64,000 nt of DNA from Maribellus sp. CM-23 (lineage in GTDB: Bacteria; Bacteroidota; Bacteroidia; Bacteroidales; Prolixibacteraceae), in the NCBI RefSeq assembly GCF_021354595.1, contig NZ_JADWYJ010000009.1:62001-126000 (forward strand), read 5' to 3'. The position numbers and the translations under genes were made by a program. Positions 56,234 to 64,000 of the stretch are shown here, piece after piece. The first letter of the stretch is position 1; every line of letters begins with the position of its first letter. The notes under the pieces are model-generated. The model did no database searches. It was given only the letters and a program-made list of their open reading frames with translations, and was not told the origin of the DNA.

Positions 56234-56812
56234 TTATAAAAACAAGCTAACAAATAAGCCGCTAATTACTAAACCATTATCAAGTCTCTTTTTTAGAAAA
56301 GAAAGTGTGGCTACCAGATGATTTTTTACAGTATTGGAAGAAATACCTAACTTTTCGGCTATTTCTTTATGACTTAATCCTTCCTCTCTACTCATCAGAA
56401 AAATCTCTTTTTGACGGGGGGACAATTCGTCCAACAAACCCTGAAACTTCTGCTTTAATTCTTTGTAATGAATTTCATCTGCTATTTCATAAGTTTCTTC
56501 AATTTGCTGAAGCGACTTTACATGCTCAAGGTATTTTTGTTCAGTAGCCCTTTTCTTTAGAAGATTTATTGTTTCATTATGGGCTATAGTGAATAGAAAT
56601 GATTCAAAAGATGAATAAACATTTATTTTATCCCTGCTTTGCCAAATTTTAATGAATACCTCCTGAACGATTTCTTCCGTATCTGATTCTTGCTTTACAT
56701 AACGGAAGACAAAGCCATACAATCTTCTGGAGTACTTTCTATAAATGACATCGAACGCTGACATGTCTCCTTTTTTCAGGAGTTTTACAAGTTCAGTATT
56801 TGAATAGGTCAT
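56234..56812 (-). CDS. ECF RNA polymerase sigma-70 factor (Bacteroidales family)
   Basis: A 192-residue sigma factor. Region 2 (FDVIYRKYSRRLYGFVFRYV, EEIVQEVFIKIWQSRDKI) and region 4 (LSPRQKEIFLMSREEGLSHKEIAEKLGISSNTVKNHL) are clear. It should direct transcription of the PUL 2 susCD genes after release from the FecR-type anti-sigma factor. The gene starts the PUL 2 run. A TAGTTTTG -7 box (56849-56856) and a stem-loop TTTGTAGC-TAGC-GCTACAAA (56833-56852) lie in its upstream region, overlapping each other. Confidence 0.96.
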   Translation of the reverse strand: MTYSNTELVKLLKKGDMSAFDVIYRKYSRRLYGFVFRYVKQESDTEEIVQEVFIKIWQSRDKINVYSSFESFLFTIAHNETINLLKKRATEQKYLEHVKSLQQIEETYEIADEIHYKELKQKFQGLLDELSPRQKEIFLMSREEGLSHKEIAEKLGISSNTVKNHLVATLSFLKKRLDNGLVISGLFVSLFL

Positions 56813-56832
56813 CTCAAAAATTAGTTAAATAG

Positions 56833-56856
56833 TTTGTAGCTAGCGCTACAAAACTA
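56833..56856 (-). promoter_or_regulatory. Promoter box and stem-loop upstream of the ECF sigma gene
   Basis: The inverted repeat TTTGTAGC-TAGC-GCTACAAA overlaps a TAnnTTTG-type -7 box (TAGTTTTG on the minus strand at 56856-56849). No clear -33 box is seen. The arrangement could let a regulator block this promoter. Confidence 0.4.
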
Positions 56857-57318
56857 TAAATTTTATTTAAACAGATACGAGGAACTATTCAAGTAGTATG
56901 TTTAATGAATTGATCAAAGAAAAGCGTTCGCGGTTTAGGCTGTATGATTGTCTGTTTTATTAAGCCGTGTCTCTCAAAAGACAGTTCAAAAAAATTACTC
57001 ATGTCAAGGGATATTGAAATCTCGCTTTAGCCCTAATCCAGGCATAACTTTGTTTCCCTTTAAATCTCACATCTTTATCTCTCCAGAGAATACAGAATTT
57101 AAAGAGAAACTTTATAGTGAACGGAATTTTTCGACTTCTGCAAAAAACTGGATTCATGAGCATAAGAAATCACAAACCCATTTTTCAGTCGACACAGAAA
57201 ACCCCGGCCTATCGACCGGGGTGGAGAATCAAATAATAAATGAATGCGGTTATATCACTTTTTCAAATATCTAAATCAGTTTTGTTAGCCCAAACGGCTT
57301 TTAAGTGCTGATAAGACC
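56857..57318. other. Gap between PUL 2 and the OB-fold lipoprotein gene
   Basis: No gene is supported. The only structure is a GC-rich hairpin ACCCCGG-CCTATCGA-CCGGGGT (57201-57222), with a short T run after it on the minus strand (TTTTC), a plausible terminator for the lipoprotein gene, about 100 bases beyond its stop. The plus-strand open frame at 56948-57274 starts with TTG, shows no recognisable domain and is not accepted. Confidence 0.5.
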
Positions 57319-57819
57319 TTACAGCTCTTTTACCTTCAGTCCTTCGATAAAAAATACCCGCTCAGCGGTAGCCTGGTTTTCAGCAATAATCTGATGAGCC
57401 TTTGCTGTTTCAGTATCTTCTTCAGCTTCTCCTTCGCCCGTACCATGTTCGGCACCAGGATTATGAGCGTCCGCCTCAGTTTTTACTTCTTTCAGAATGC
57501 CGGCTATTTCCAGTTCGCTTCCCATTTGTTCCTGGGTAAACGCACCTATTTTTTCCCCGGCTTCTATACGAATACTGATGTCTTCGCTACTTCCCATTAA
57601 AAAGCAGCGTTCGCCGCCATGCTGGCACACATGAAATACTGTTCCTTTTACGATAACTTCTTTATCCGCCAGTTCGGGAGCTTGTTGCAACAGCTCATCA
57701 ACGGTTAATACAACTACCTCCATAGGAGCTTCTTCCGTTTTTACTGGCGCCTTTTTGGCTTGTTGTCCACATGCAAACACGATAAGGGCCAACATACTTA
57801 ACATCGCGATTTTCTTCAT
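57319..57819 (-). CDS. OB-fold lipoprotein
   Basis: A 166-residue lipoprotein (MKKIAMLSMLALIVFACGQQ) with an OB-fold-like core (LADKEVIVKGTVFHVCQHGGERCFLMGSSEDISIRIEAG). The segment VCQHGGERC contains Cys and His that could bind metal or haem. An acidic linker (GEGEAEEDTETAK) follows, then a C-terminal strand. I do not recognise a specific function. It lies 16 bases after the PepSY-type membrane protein gene, so both are probably transcribed together. Confidence 0.75.
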   Translation of the reverse strand: MKKIAMLSMLALIVFACGQQAKKAPVKTEEAPMEVVVLTVDELLQQAPELADKEVIVKGTVFHVCQHGGERCFLMGSSEDISIRIEAGEKIGAFTQEQMGSELEIAGILKEVKTEADAHNPGAEHGTGEGEAEEDTETAKAHQIIAENQATAERVFFIEGLKVKEL

Positions 57820-57835
57820 AATCAGTTATTTTTGG

Positions 57836-58387
57836 TTAAATGTATAAAATTGCAAAAATTAAAGGTACGATAAAACCGGCAAGCGTCAACCACCAGCCCC
57901 AGCGGGTAAGGCCACGTTTCCCTTTTAATATAAACAGCCCCGAGATGGCTACAAACAAAAGAATAACAGCCATTAAGTCACTCACCCACTTCCAAACGGT
58001 TCCGAGCGTCGCCTTGTGCAGTTTATTCATTTCAAAAATTAATGGACGCCGTTGCAGGAACTGAAACCTGCCTTCTCCGGTTTCCGGATCCAATACAGCT
58101 TCACCACTTTCTATAAAAACCTTAATGTAGCCATCGTTATTGGTATAGTGTTTTTTATATGTCATCTCGTAAGGTAATCCGGATAAGATACTTCTGATGT
58201 CGTCAGCGTCATAAGTATCATCATCCTGAACCGGAAACCGGAAATCTTCAATAACGATGTTATAGTCGGGATTGAAATCGTGCCGGTGATTCAGAAAAAT
58301 TCCTGACAGGGCATAAACGATGGTCATTCCTACAATAAAGTATCCTAAATCACGGTGAAGTATCCTTAAAAGCTTTCTAATTTTCAT
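57836..58387 (-). CDS. PepSY-associated membrane protein
   Basis: The ATG at 58387 gives MKIRKLLRILHRDLGYFIVGMTIVYALSGIFLNHRHD, the start expected for the PepSY_TM group; an upstream start would add 24 charged residues. The 183-residue product has one N-terminal transmembrane helix with conserved His (LHRDLGY, NHRHD), a periplasmic PepSY-like domain (EAVLDPETGEGRFQFLQRRP) and two more helices near the end (SDLMAVILLFVAISGLFILKG, WWLTLAGFIVPLIFAILYI). Related proteins are linked to iron or flavin reductases and periplasmic maturation. The specific role here is unknown. Confidence 0.8.
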   Translation of the reverse strand: MKIRKLLRILHRDLGYFIVGMTIVYALSGIFLNHRHDFNPDYNIVIEDFRFPVQDDDTYDADDIRSILSGLPYEMTYKKHYTNNDGYIKVFIESGEAVLDPETGEGRFQFLQRRPLIFEMNKLHKATLGTVWKWVSDLMAVILLFVAISGLFILKGKRGLTRWGWWLTLAGFIVPLIFAILYI

Positions 58388-58661
58388 TGGTTTTTTCTTC
58401 CTTTCTTCAAGCAATCTTCGTAAACAATTGTATGACTGAAAGTTATACTCACTCATCAAATCAATTGCCTCCGAATTCCTGCTAAATAGTTAACGCACAA
58501 ATATATATGATAAATGGCATAAGCAAATTTTTCGGAATACAAAAAAAAATAAAAAATAGTTTGGAATGAATTTAACTTACGAAAGCAGGATGAGCTAAGG
58601 GTTACATGGAATTTTAGAAAAAATAAAGGAGCAAAGTATCTCCTATTAGGTCATTTTGGTA

Positions 58662-58773
58662 TTGACATGAAAGCTTATTCGTCGTAAATTGCAGCCGATC
58701 CTAGTGTACTAGGGCTCTGGTTTTATCACAACTTAATTGGGTACCTCCGGCTGTTGAGCCGGAGGTTTTTTTT
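58662..58773 (+). ncRNA. Candidate small RNA with strong terminator
   Basis: On the plus strand, between two minus-strand genes, TTGACA (58662-58667), a 17-base spacer and TAAATT (58685-58690) resemble a sigma-70-type promoter. About 80 bases downstream is a strong terminator: a 10-base stem ACCTCCGGCT/AGCCGGAGGT with GTTG loop followed by a T run (58743-58773). The T run is on the plus strand only, so it does not serve the minus-strand genes. The predicted transcript of about 75 bases contains another inverted repeat CCTAGT/ACTAGG (58700-58713). The promoter call is tentative because Bacteroidota use TTTG/TAnnTTTG boxes. Confidence 0.5.
58743..58773 (+). terminator. Strong plus-strand terminator between two minus-strand genes
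   Basis: A perfect 10-base GC-rich stem with GTTG loop followed by TTTTTTT on the plus strand. The minus strand has no T tail after the stem. It overlaps the end of the DUF134 gene on the other strand. Confidence 0.85.
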
Positions 58774-59185
58774 AATCAGCAAAATATTCGTTTAGTGATA
58801 TTATATCATCAGAACTACAAACCGGACAATTCTTTACTTCGTCGGAATAATCGCTAAAACTGGCTTTACAAGCGTTGCATTTATACCAGTTTTTATCAAA
58901 GTAAACGTCTCCGCCCCGGAAGATCAAATCTCTTCCTTCAACAAATGCAGTAGCTACTTTATGCCGCGCTTCTTCGTAGATACGCGTCAGTGTCGGACGG
59001 GAAACATCCATATATACCGCTGCTTCCTCCTGTGTCAGATTTTGGTAATCGAGCAAACGAATCGCCTCATACTCTTCAAGATGAAGTATTACCTCGTTTG
59101 ATTTTCGTCCGCGAATACCATAAACCGACATTCCCTTAATTACCGGCGGGACCTGAATCCTCCTGTTTCTTTTTCTTCTGGGCAT
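58772..59185 (-). CDS. DUF134 (UPF0251) DNA-binding protein with zinc ribbon
   Basis: A 137-residue protein with the DUF134 helix-turn-helix (MSVYGIRGRKSNEVILHLEEYEAIRLLDYQNLTQEEAAVYMDVSRPTLTRIYEEARHKVA; the recognition helix is MDVSRPTLTRIYEEAR) and a C-terminal rubredoxin-like zinc ribbon (YKCNACKASFSD, CPVCSSDD). Family members are found in many anaerobes and are thought to be transcriptional regulators related to sigma factor region 4. It starts 2 bases after the chorismate synthase stop. No target can be inferred. Confidence 0.88.
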   Translation of the reverse strand: MPRRKRNRRIQVPPVIKGMSVYGIRGRKSNEVILHLEEYEAIRLLDYQNLTQEEAAVYMDVSRPTLTRIYEEARHKVATAFVEGRDLIFRGGDVYFDKNWYKCNACKASFSDYSDEVKNCPVCSSDDIISLNEYFAD

Positions 59186-59187
59186 AG

Positions 59188-60258
59188 TTACATATTTGTT
59201 TTATTCAGTAAATAGTGGTCAACTAAAACAAGTGCCGCCATTGCTTCAACAATGGGGACTGCACGTGGCAACACACAGGGATCGTGTCTTCCTTTTGGAT
59301 TGATCGTGGTTTCCTCATTGGCACGGTCAACCGTGTTTTGCTCTTTTAACAAGGTTGCGATCGGTTTAAACGCCACCCTGCAATAAATGTCTTCGCCGTT
59401 GGAGATGCCTCCCTGAATGCCTCCTGAGTTGTTGGTCTTGGTTCGGATACCATTCTCGGTCTTAACAAAAATATCGTTGTGCTCCGAACCGCTTAATTTT
59501 GTTCCTTCAAAACCGGAACCATACTCAAAACCTTTTACGGCATTTATGCCGAGCATGGCAAATCCCAAATCAGCATGTAGTTTATTAAAAACCGGCTCTC
59601 CCCAACCTGCCGGAACTCCTGTCGCCACTGCGGTAATTACTCCGCCAACTGTATCGTGGTCTTTCCCTGCCTGAACAATACGGGCAATCATTTCTTCCGC
59701 CACTTCCGGGTCGGGACAACGGACAATGTTTTCTTCCGTTTTTGTCAGGTCCAGTTCAAGATACGATTTATTTAGCTGAACTTCGCCAACCTGTGAAACA
59801 AAAGCTTGAATATGTACACCAGCTTTTGCAAGGATCTGCTTGGCAATGGCACCGGCCACTACACGGGCAATAGTTTCGCGTGCCGAAGACCTGCCACCTC
59901 CGCGGTGATCACGTGTTCCGTATTTTTGAATGTAGGTGTAATCAGCATGAGACGGACGGTACACATCTTTCAGATCGTTGTAATCGTTCGAATGCTGGTC
60001 TTTGTTCCAAACCGCAAATGCAATCGGCGTTCCCTGCGTTTTACCTTCAAAAATACCCGACAGGAACTCCACCTGGTCCGGTTCTTTTCGCTGGGTAGTA
60101 ATTTTCGACTGCCCCGGCCTTCTTCTCGATAAATCTAGTTGAATTAACTCTACATCGATTTCCAGCCCGGCAGGACAACCGTCAATTATGCCTCCAATTC
60201 CCCTGCCATGAGATTCGCCAAACGATGTTAAACGAAATAAATGTCCAAATGTGTTCAT
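59188..60258 (-). CDS. aroC: Chorismate synthase
   Basis: A 356-residue protein with all three family signatures: GESHGRGIGGIIDGCPAG near residue 15, SHADYTYIQKYGTRDHRGGGRSSARET in the middle and GRHDPCVLPRAVPIVEAMAALVL at the end. It converts EPSP to chorismate with reduced FMN and is the last step of the shikimate pathway in the cytoplasm. The gene is complete, of normal length, and precedes the DUF134 regulator by 2 bases. Confidence 0.97.
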   Translation of the reverse strand: MNTFGHLFRLTSFGESHGRGIGGIIDGCPAGLEIDVELIQLDLSRRRPGQSKITTQRKEPDQVEFLSGIFEGKTQGTPIAFAVWNKDQHSNDYNDLKDVYRPSHADYTYIQKYGTRDHRGGGRSSARETIARVVAGAIAKQILAKAGVHIQAFVSQVGEVQLNKSYLELDLTKTEENIVRCPDPEVAEEMIARIVQAGKDHDTVGGVITAVATGVPAGWGEPVFNKLHADLGFAMLGINAVKGFEYGSGFEGTKLSGSEHNDIFVKTENGIRTKTNNSGGIQGGISNGEDIYCRVAFKPIATLLKEQNTVDRANEETTINPKGRHDPCVLPRAVPIVEAMAALVLVDHYLLNKTNM

Positions 60259-60267
60259 ACTGTATGC

Positions 60268-60308
60268 AAAAAACCCTGTCCTCTTATACGTGTTAAGAAA
60301 ACAGGGTT
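60268..60308 (-). terminator. Terminator after the FKBP isomerase gene
   Basis: On the minus strand a 14-base stem with two G-T pairs (AACCCTGTTTTCTT and AAGAGGACAGGGTT) and a loop of about nine bases is followed by six T, 36 bases after the isomerase stop codon. It separates the isomerase gene from aroC. Confidence 0.9.
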
Positions 60309-60343
60309 AAAGATATTAAATTGAACTAATTCTGAAAACTATG

Positions 60344-60928
60344 TTAGCATCCGCAACCACATCCGCCGCCATTACTTTCAGTACCACATCCGCCGGAGCC
60401 GCAACCGCCTCCGTCGCCACTGCCACATCCGCAGCTTCCGCCACCGGAAAGTATTTGTGCCACTTCTTCGTCAGAAGCTTCGCGCACTTCAACAACTTTA
60501 CCGGTAAAGAAAAGATCTTCGCCTGCCAGCGGGTGGTTAAAATCCATTTTTACGGTTTCATCGGTCACTTCAAGCACCAAACCATTCAGACGTTGGCCGT
60601 TGCTGCTCATCATCGGAACAGTATTGCCTTCCTGAATCAGTTCTGAATCAAATTCACCATTTACCAGGAAAACGCTTTTAGGCAGTTCAACAATTGCATC
60701 GTTGTTCACTTCACCATAAGCATCGGTACTTCCCAGTTTAATTTCAAACGGATCATCTGTTTTCAAACCTACCAACTCCGTTTCAAATTTGGGCAGCATC
60801 ATTCCTGCACCATATAAAAACTGTAACGGATTTTCGAGGGTAGCGCTTTCCACCAGTTCCCCATTCTCGTCGTCAATACGAAGATCGTATGTCAACGTAA
60901 CCATTTTATATTTTCCTATCTCTACCAT
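60344..60928 (-). CDS. FKBP-type peptidyl-prolyl cis-trans isomerase (SlyD-like) with Cys-rich tail
   Basis: A 194-residue protein. The first 150 residues follow SlyD-like FKBPs: VTLTYDLRIDDENGELVESAT, the inserted IF domain (ELPKSVFLVNGEFDSELIQEGN) and the return strand FNHPLAGEDLFFTGKVVEVREAS. The tail after about residue 160 is very unusual: Gly with ten Cys in CG, CGC and CGSG clusters. SlyD proteins use a His- and Cys-rich tail to bind nickel or other metals; here Cys alone dominates, suggesting binding of zinc, copper or similar. It folds prolines and probably acts as a metallochaperone in the cytoplasm. Confidence 0.9.
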   Translation of the reverse strand: MVEIGKYKMVTLTYDLRIDDENGELVESATLENPLQFLYGAGMMLPKFETELVGLKTDDPFEIKLGSTDAYGEVNNDAIVELPKSVFLVNGEFDSELIQEGNTVPMMSSNGQRLNGLVLEVTDETVKMDFNHPLAGEDLFFTGKVVEVREASDEEVAQILSGGGSCGCGSGDGGGCGSGGCGTESNGGGCGCGC

Positions 60929-61024
60929 ATTCCTGAAATTTCTGAATGTTGTGCAAATTAAATCTTTTTTATCAGTCGCAACAAAACACCTTACAGTATT
61001 TTATTCAATATTAACAAATAATTA

Positions 61025-61840
61025 TCAACGATTGTTAAACACCACTTCCGGTTTTTTAATGGCCCTGATAACCAGAGTTAATCCTATCATTACGAAAGGC
61101 ACACTGAGCCACTGCCCCATGTTTAACATCATACCTGCTTCAAAAGCCTCCTGGTCTTCTTTGATGAACTCGATAAAGAACCTGGCTGTGAAGATTAAAA
61201 TAAAGAAAGCTCCGAGCAGTAAGCCGGGTCTGTTCTTGGAACTGGTTTTCCGGTATAAAAACATTAATATTCCAAAACTCAACAGGTATGCCAAGGCTTC
61301 GTAGATCTGAGTGGGGTGCTTGGCAAATTCCTCGCCGTTGCGCTCAAAAATAAAGCCCCAGGGCAAGCTGGTTTGAATTCCGTAAATTTCGGAGTTCATC
61401 AGGTTTCCTGTGCGGATAAAGGCCGCTACCAAGGCTGTTGGAACCACAATCCGGTCAAGCGTCCAAAGCATGGTACGCTTAGTTACTAAACGCGAATGAA
61501 TGTACATTGCCAACAGAATACCGATGGCTCCTCCATGACTGGCCAAACCTCCGTGCCATACTTTTATAATTTCGCCCGGGTGCTGCGAGTAGTAATCCCA
61601 TCCGTAAAAAAACACATGGCCCAAACGCGCTCCCACAATCGTTGCAATAATGATGTAGAAAAACAGGCTGTCAATCCATTTCTGGCTAACATTTTCCGAT
61701 TTCAGCATTCGCTCGCCAATGGAGTATCCCAGCAGAAAACCACCGGCAAACAGCAGTCCGTACCAGCGAACCGACAATGACCCCAGGTGAAATATTTCGG
61801 GATTGACATTCCAGTGAATAAAATTTAAAATATATGTCAT
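61025..61840 (-). CDS. lgt: Prolipoprotein diacylglyceryl transferase
   Basis: A 271-residue inner-membrane enzyme with seven hydrophobic segments. The Lgt motifs SVRWYGLLFAGGFLLGY, HGGLASHGGAIG and FIRTGNLMNSEIYG (the phosphatidylglycerol-binding signature) are present. It moves diacylglycerol onto the lipobox Cys of lipoproteins and is therefore needed for the SusD proteins and many hydrolases encoded elsewhere in this window. It lies 20 bases after secA and may be transcribed with it. Confidence 0.97.
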   Translation of the reverse strand: MTYILNFIHWNVNPEIFHLGSLSVRWYGLLFAGGFLLGYSIGERMLKSENVSQKWIDSLFFYIIIATIVGARLGHVFFYGWDYYSQHPGEIIKVWHGGLASHGGAIGILLAMYIHSRLVTKRTMLWTLDRIVVPTALVAAFIRTGNLMNSEIYGIQTSLPWGFIFERNGEEFAKHPTQIYEALAYLLSFGILMFLYRKTSSKNRPGLLLGAFFILIFTARFFIEFIKEDQEAFEAGMMLNMGQWLSVPFVMIGLTLVIRAIKKPEVVFNNR

Positions 61841-61860
61841 TTCGTGTTTCGTTCTTTAGT

Positions 61861-64000
61861 TTATGCCTCGCCCCTTCCGTGACATTGTTTGTATTTTTTT
61901 CCGCTGCCACACGGACAAGGGTCGTTTCGCCCCACACGTTTCTCTACGGTTACCGGCTGAGGCCTGGAGCGTTCCTGCGTTTGCGTATTGGCACCTTCCA
62001 TTGGGTTTTCAGCTCCCGGAAGCTCTGATTTCTGCGTTCTGTAACGGCTCATATCCGTACGTTTTCGAGCCTCTGCTTCCCGCACCTGATCGGGGCTTTG
62101 AATTGGAATCTGTCCTTTCATCAGGGAGGAAACCACCTGTTTGTTCACTTTGTTAACCAGCTCTTTGAATAGGTTGAACGACTCAAACTTATAGATCAAC
62201 AACGGATCTTTTTGCTCGTAAGTGGCATTTTGTACCGATTGTTTCAGATCGTCCATCTCTCTTAGCTGTTCTTTCCAGCCTTCATCGATGGTATTCAAAA
62301 CAATCTGTTTCTGGTACGATTTTACCAGTTCTTTACCGTTATTATTGTACGCCTTTTCAAGGTTGCAAATAATCTGGAAAATTCGTTTTCCGTCGGTAAT
62401 CGGCACTACAATATTCTTGTAAACCTCTTTTTTGGTTTCGTATACATTTTTAATAACCGGGAATGCCTGTTTTGAAATCCCTTCCACTTTCCGGTTATAG
62501 CCGCTGATCATTTTCTCGTAAATACGATCCGTCACTTCACTTGCGCTCAGTTTTTTGAACTCTTCCTCGTTCACCGGCGACTCCATCGACAGCAGGCGCA
62601 TCAGCTCCATGTTGTAATCGTCGAAAAGATCGGAACCGTGATACTGATTTACGATTTCTTCCACTGAATCATACATCATGTTCAGTACATCCACTTCCAA
62701 ACGTTCGCCAAACAAAGCGTGTTTACGTTTCTTGTAAATAACTTCACGCTGCGAGTTCATCACATCGTCGTATTCCAGCAGTCGCTTACGAATACCGAAG
62801 TTGTTCTCTTCCACCTTTTTCTGTGCCCGTTCGATCGATTTGGAGATCATCGAATGCTGGATCACTTCGCCTTCTTCCAGGCCAAGACGGTCCATTACCC
62901 CGGAAATACGATCGGAACCAAACAAACGCATCAGATCGTCTTCCAACGAAACATAGAACTGAGAAGAACCGGGGTCTCCCTGACGACCGGCACGACCACG
63001 CAACTGACGGTCAACGCGTCGTGAATCGTGGCGCTCCGTTCCGATGATGGCCAAACCTCCGGCAGCTTTTACTTCATCCGTCAGCTTAATGTCGGTACCA
63101 CGACCTGCCATGTTAGTAGCAATCGTAACCGTTCCTTTTTTACCGGCTTCGGCAACAATGTCAGCTTCCCGCGCATGTAATTTTGCGTTCAAAACATTGT
63201 GCTGAATACCTTTTATCTTTAACATACGGCTAAGCAATTCCGAAATCTCTACCGAAGTTGTACCAACCAGCACCGGTCTTCCGGCATTGTGAAGTTTTAC
63301 GATTTCATCGGTAACCGCATTGTATTTTTCACGTTTTGTTTTGTATACCAAGTCCTGGTAGTCTTTACGAACAATCGGACGGTTGGTAGGAATAACCACT
63401 ACCTCTAATTTGTAGATGTCCCAGAATTCACCTGCTTCAGTCTCGGCAGTACCGGTCATACCGGCCAGTTTGTGATACATCCTGAAGTAGTTCTGAAGTG
63501 TAATCGTTGCGAAGGTCTGGGTAGCCGCTTCCACTTTCACGCGTTCTTTCGCTTCAATGGCCTGATGCAGCCCATCGGAATAACGACGGCCTTCCATAAT
63601 ACGACCGGTTTGCTCGTCAACGATTTTTACCTTGTTGTCGATCACCACGTATTCCACATCGCGTTCAAACATGGTGTATGCTTTGAACAACTGGTTGATG
63701 GTGTGAACACGTTCTGATTTTATGGCATAATCCTGCAACAATCTATCTTTCTCCTCTTGCAAAGCTTCGGGTGCAAGTCCTTTGCTATCGAGTTCCGCCA
63801 TACGGCTTCCCATATCGGGCAACACAAAGAACTCCGGATCTTCCATTCCTTGTGAAATCAGATCGATACCGATGTCAGTCAGCTCCACCGAATTCTGCTT
63901 TTCTTCAATAATGAAATACAGCGGATCGGTTACAATGTGCATGTTTTTGCTGTTCTCCTGCATGTAGAAGTTCTCCGTTTTCTGAAGAACAGCCCGCATT
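61861..64000 (-). CDS. secA: Preprotein translocase ATPase SecA, N-terminal part outside window
   Basis: The 5' end lies beyond the window; 712 C-terminal residues are visible. They include the pre-protein cross-linking region, the second ATPase domain (TNMAGRGTDIKL, GTERHDSRRVDRQLRGRAGRQGDPGSSQFYVSLEDDLMRLFG), the helical scaffold and wing, and the C-terminal zinc-binding tail RNDPCPCGSGKKYKQCHG, which binds SecB or ribosomes. SecA drives secretion of proteins through SecYEG. No stop or frameshift is visible in the part present. Confidence 0.97.
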   Translation of the reverse strand, partial: MRAVLQKTENFYMQENSKNMHIVTDPLYFIIEEKQNSVELTDIGIDLISQGMEDPEFFVLPDMGSRMAELDSKGLAPEALQEEKDRLLQDYAIKSERVHTINQLFKAYTMFERDVEYVVIDNKVKIVDEQTGRIMEGRRYSDGLHQAIEAKERVKVEAATQTFATITLQNYFRMYHKLAGMTGTAETEAGEFWDIYKLEVVVIPTNRPIVRKDYQDLVYKTKREKYNAVTDEIVKLHNAGRPVLVGTTSVEISELLSRMLKIKGIQHNVLNAKLHAREADIVAEAGKKGTVTIATNMAGRGTDIKLTDEVKAAGGLAIIGTERHDSRRVDRQLRGRAGRQGDPGSSQFYVSLEDDLMRLFGSDRISGVMDRLGLEEGEVIQHSMISKSIERAQKKVEENNFGIRKRLLEYDDVMNSQREVIYKKRKHALFGERLEVDVLNMMYDSVEEIVNQYHGSDLFDDYNMELMRLLSMESPVNEEEFKKLSASEVTDRIYEKMISGYNRKVEGISKQAFPVIKNVYETKKEVYKNIVVPITDGKRIFQIICNLEKAYNNNGKELVKSYQKQIVLNTIDEGWKEQLREMDDLKQSVQNATYEQKDPLLIYKFESFNLFKELVNKVNKQVVSSLMKGQIPIQSPDQVREAEARKRTDMSRYRTQKSELPGAENPMEGANTQTQERSRPQPVTVEKRVGRNDPCPCGSGKKYKQCHGRGEA

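Noticed and set aside
56948..57274. Plus-strand open frame of 108 codons
   Set aside because: It starts with TTG, shows no recognisable domain or compositional signal, and spans the GC-rich hairpin. No promoter or ribosome site was seen.
1..64000. CRISPR arrays, tRNA, rRNA and insertion sequences
   Set aside because: Searched by eye for regular repeats, cloverleaf-like or rRNA motifs and transposases; none was found. Short sites could be missed without computation.

Overview
The window looks like a chromosome segment of a glycan-degrading member of the Bacteroidota, most likely near the marine or gut Bacteroidales/Marinilabiliales (Prolixibacteraceae-like). The assignment is an inference from SusC/SusD pairs, a hybrid two-component regulator, an ECF sigma/FecR pair, many lipoprotein hydrolases and TAnnTTTG-type promoter boxes. 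Nearly all genes lie on the minus strand. No rRNA, tRNA, CRISPR array, insertion sequence or prophage was seen.

Left end (1-2109): an L-fucose module with an aldo/keto reductase (cut by the window edge) and an L-fucose/L-rhamnose-type mutarotase, divergent from a LacI-type regulator across a gap that holds a long inverted repeat. Next (2285-2706) is the decayed 3' end of a SusD gene. PUL 1 (2873-27821, minus strand, read from high to low coordinates) then contains a hybrid two-component sensor/regulator, SusC, SusD, a DUF4091/GH123-like lipoprotein, a GH20 hexosaminidase, a sulfatase, a second DUF4091 protein, a metallophosphoesterase fused to a PQQ-type propeller, a second metallophosphoesterase, an NPCBM/GH36-like glycosidase and a GH29 fucosidase with binding domains. 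Together they suggest a fucosylated, sulfated, HexNAc-containing glycan such as an animal mucin-type or invertebrate glycan.

Directly upstream of the PUL 1 regulator, on the same strand, is a 2-aminoethylphosphonate (AEP) set (28011-33044): a DUF5690 MFS-type transporter, AEP:pyruvate transaminase PhnW, an XRE-cupin regulator, a PhnX-like HAD hydrolase and a zinc alcohol dehydrogenase. AEP catabolism next to a sulfate/fucose/HexNAc PUL that encodes two phosphoesterases suggests, as an inference, a locus for AEP-decorated glycans. This is the most interesting hypothesis in the window.

Middle (33631-42805): topoisomerase III, a secreted DNA/RNA endonuclease, and a mannobiose-type module made of an AraC regulator divergent from a sodium:sugar symporter, a GH130 mannosylglucose phosphorylase and a cellobiose 2-epimerase. 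PUL 2 (42885-56812, minus strand) contains an ECF sigma factor, a FecR anti-sigma factor, an STN-type SusC, SusD, a large repeat-containing surface lipoprotein with an internal duplication, two paralogous lipoproteins of unrecognised family and a GH92 alpha-mannosidase. It probably targets an alpha-mannose-containing glycan.

Right end (57319-64000): housekeeping genes, namely an OB-fold lipoprotein, a PepSY-type membrane protein, a DUF134 regulator, chorismate synthase, an FKBP isomerase with a Cys-rich tail, Lgt and the C-terminal part of SecA. A possible small RNA with a strong terminator lies on the plus strand near 58697-58773.
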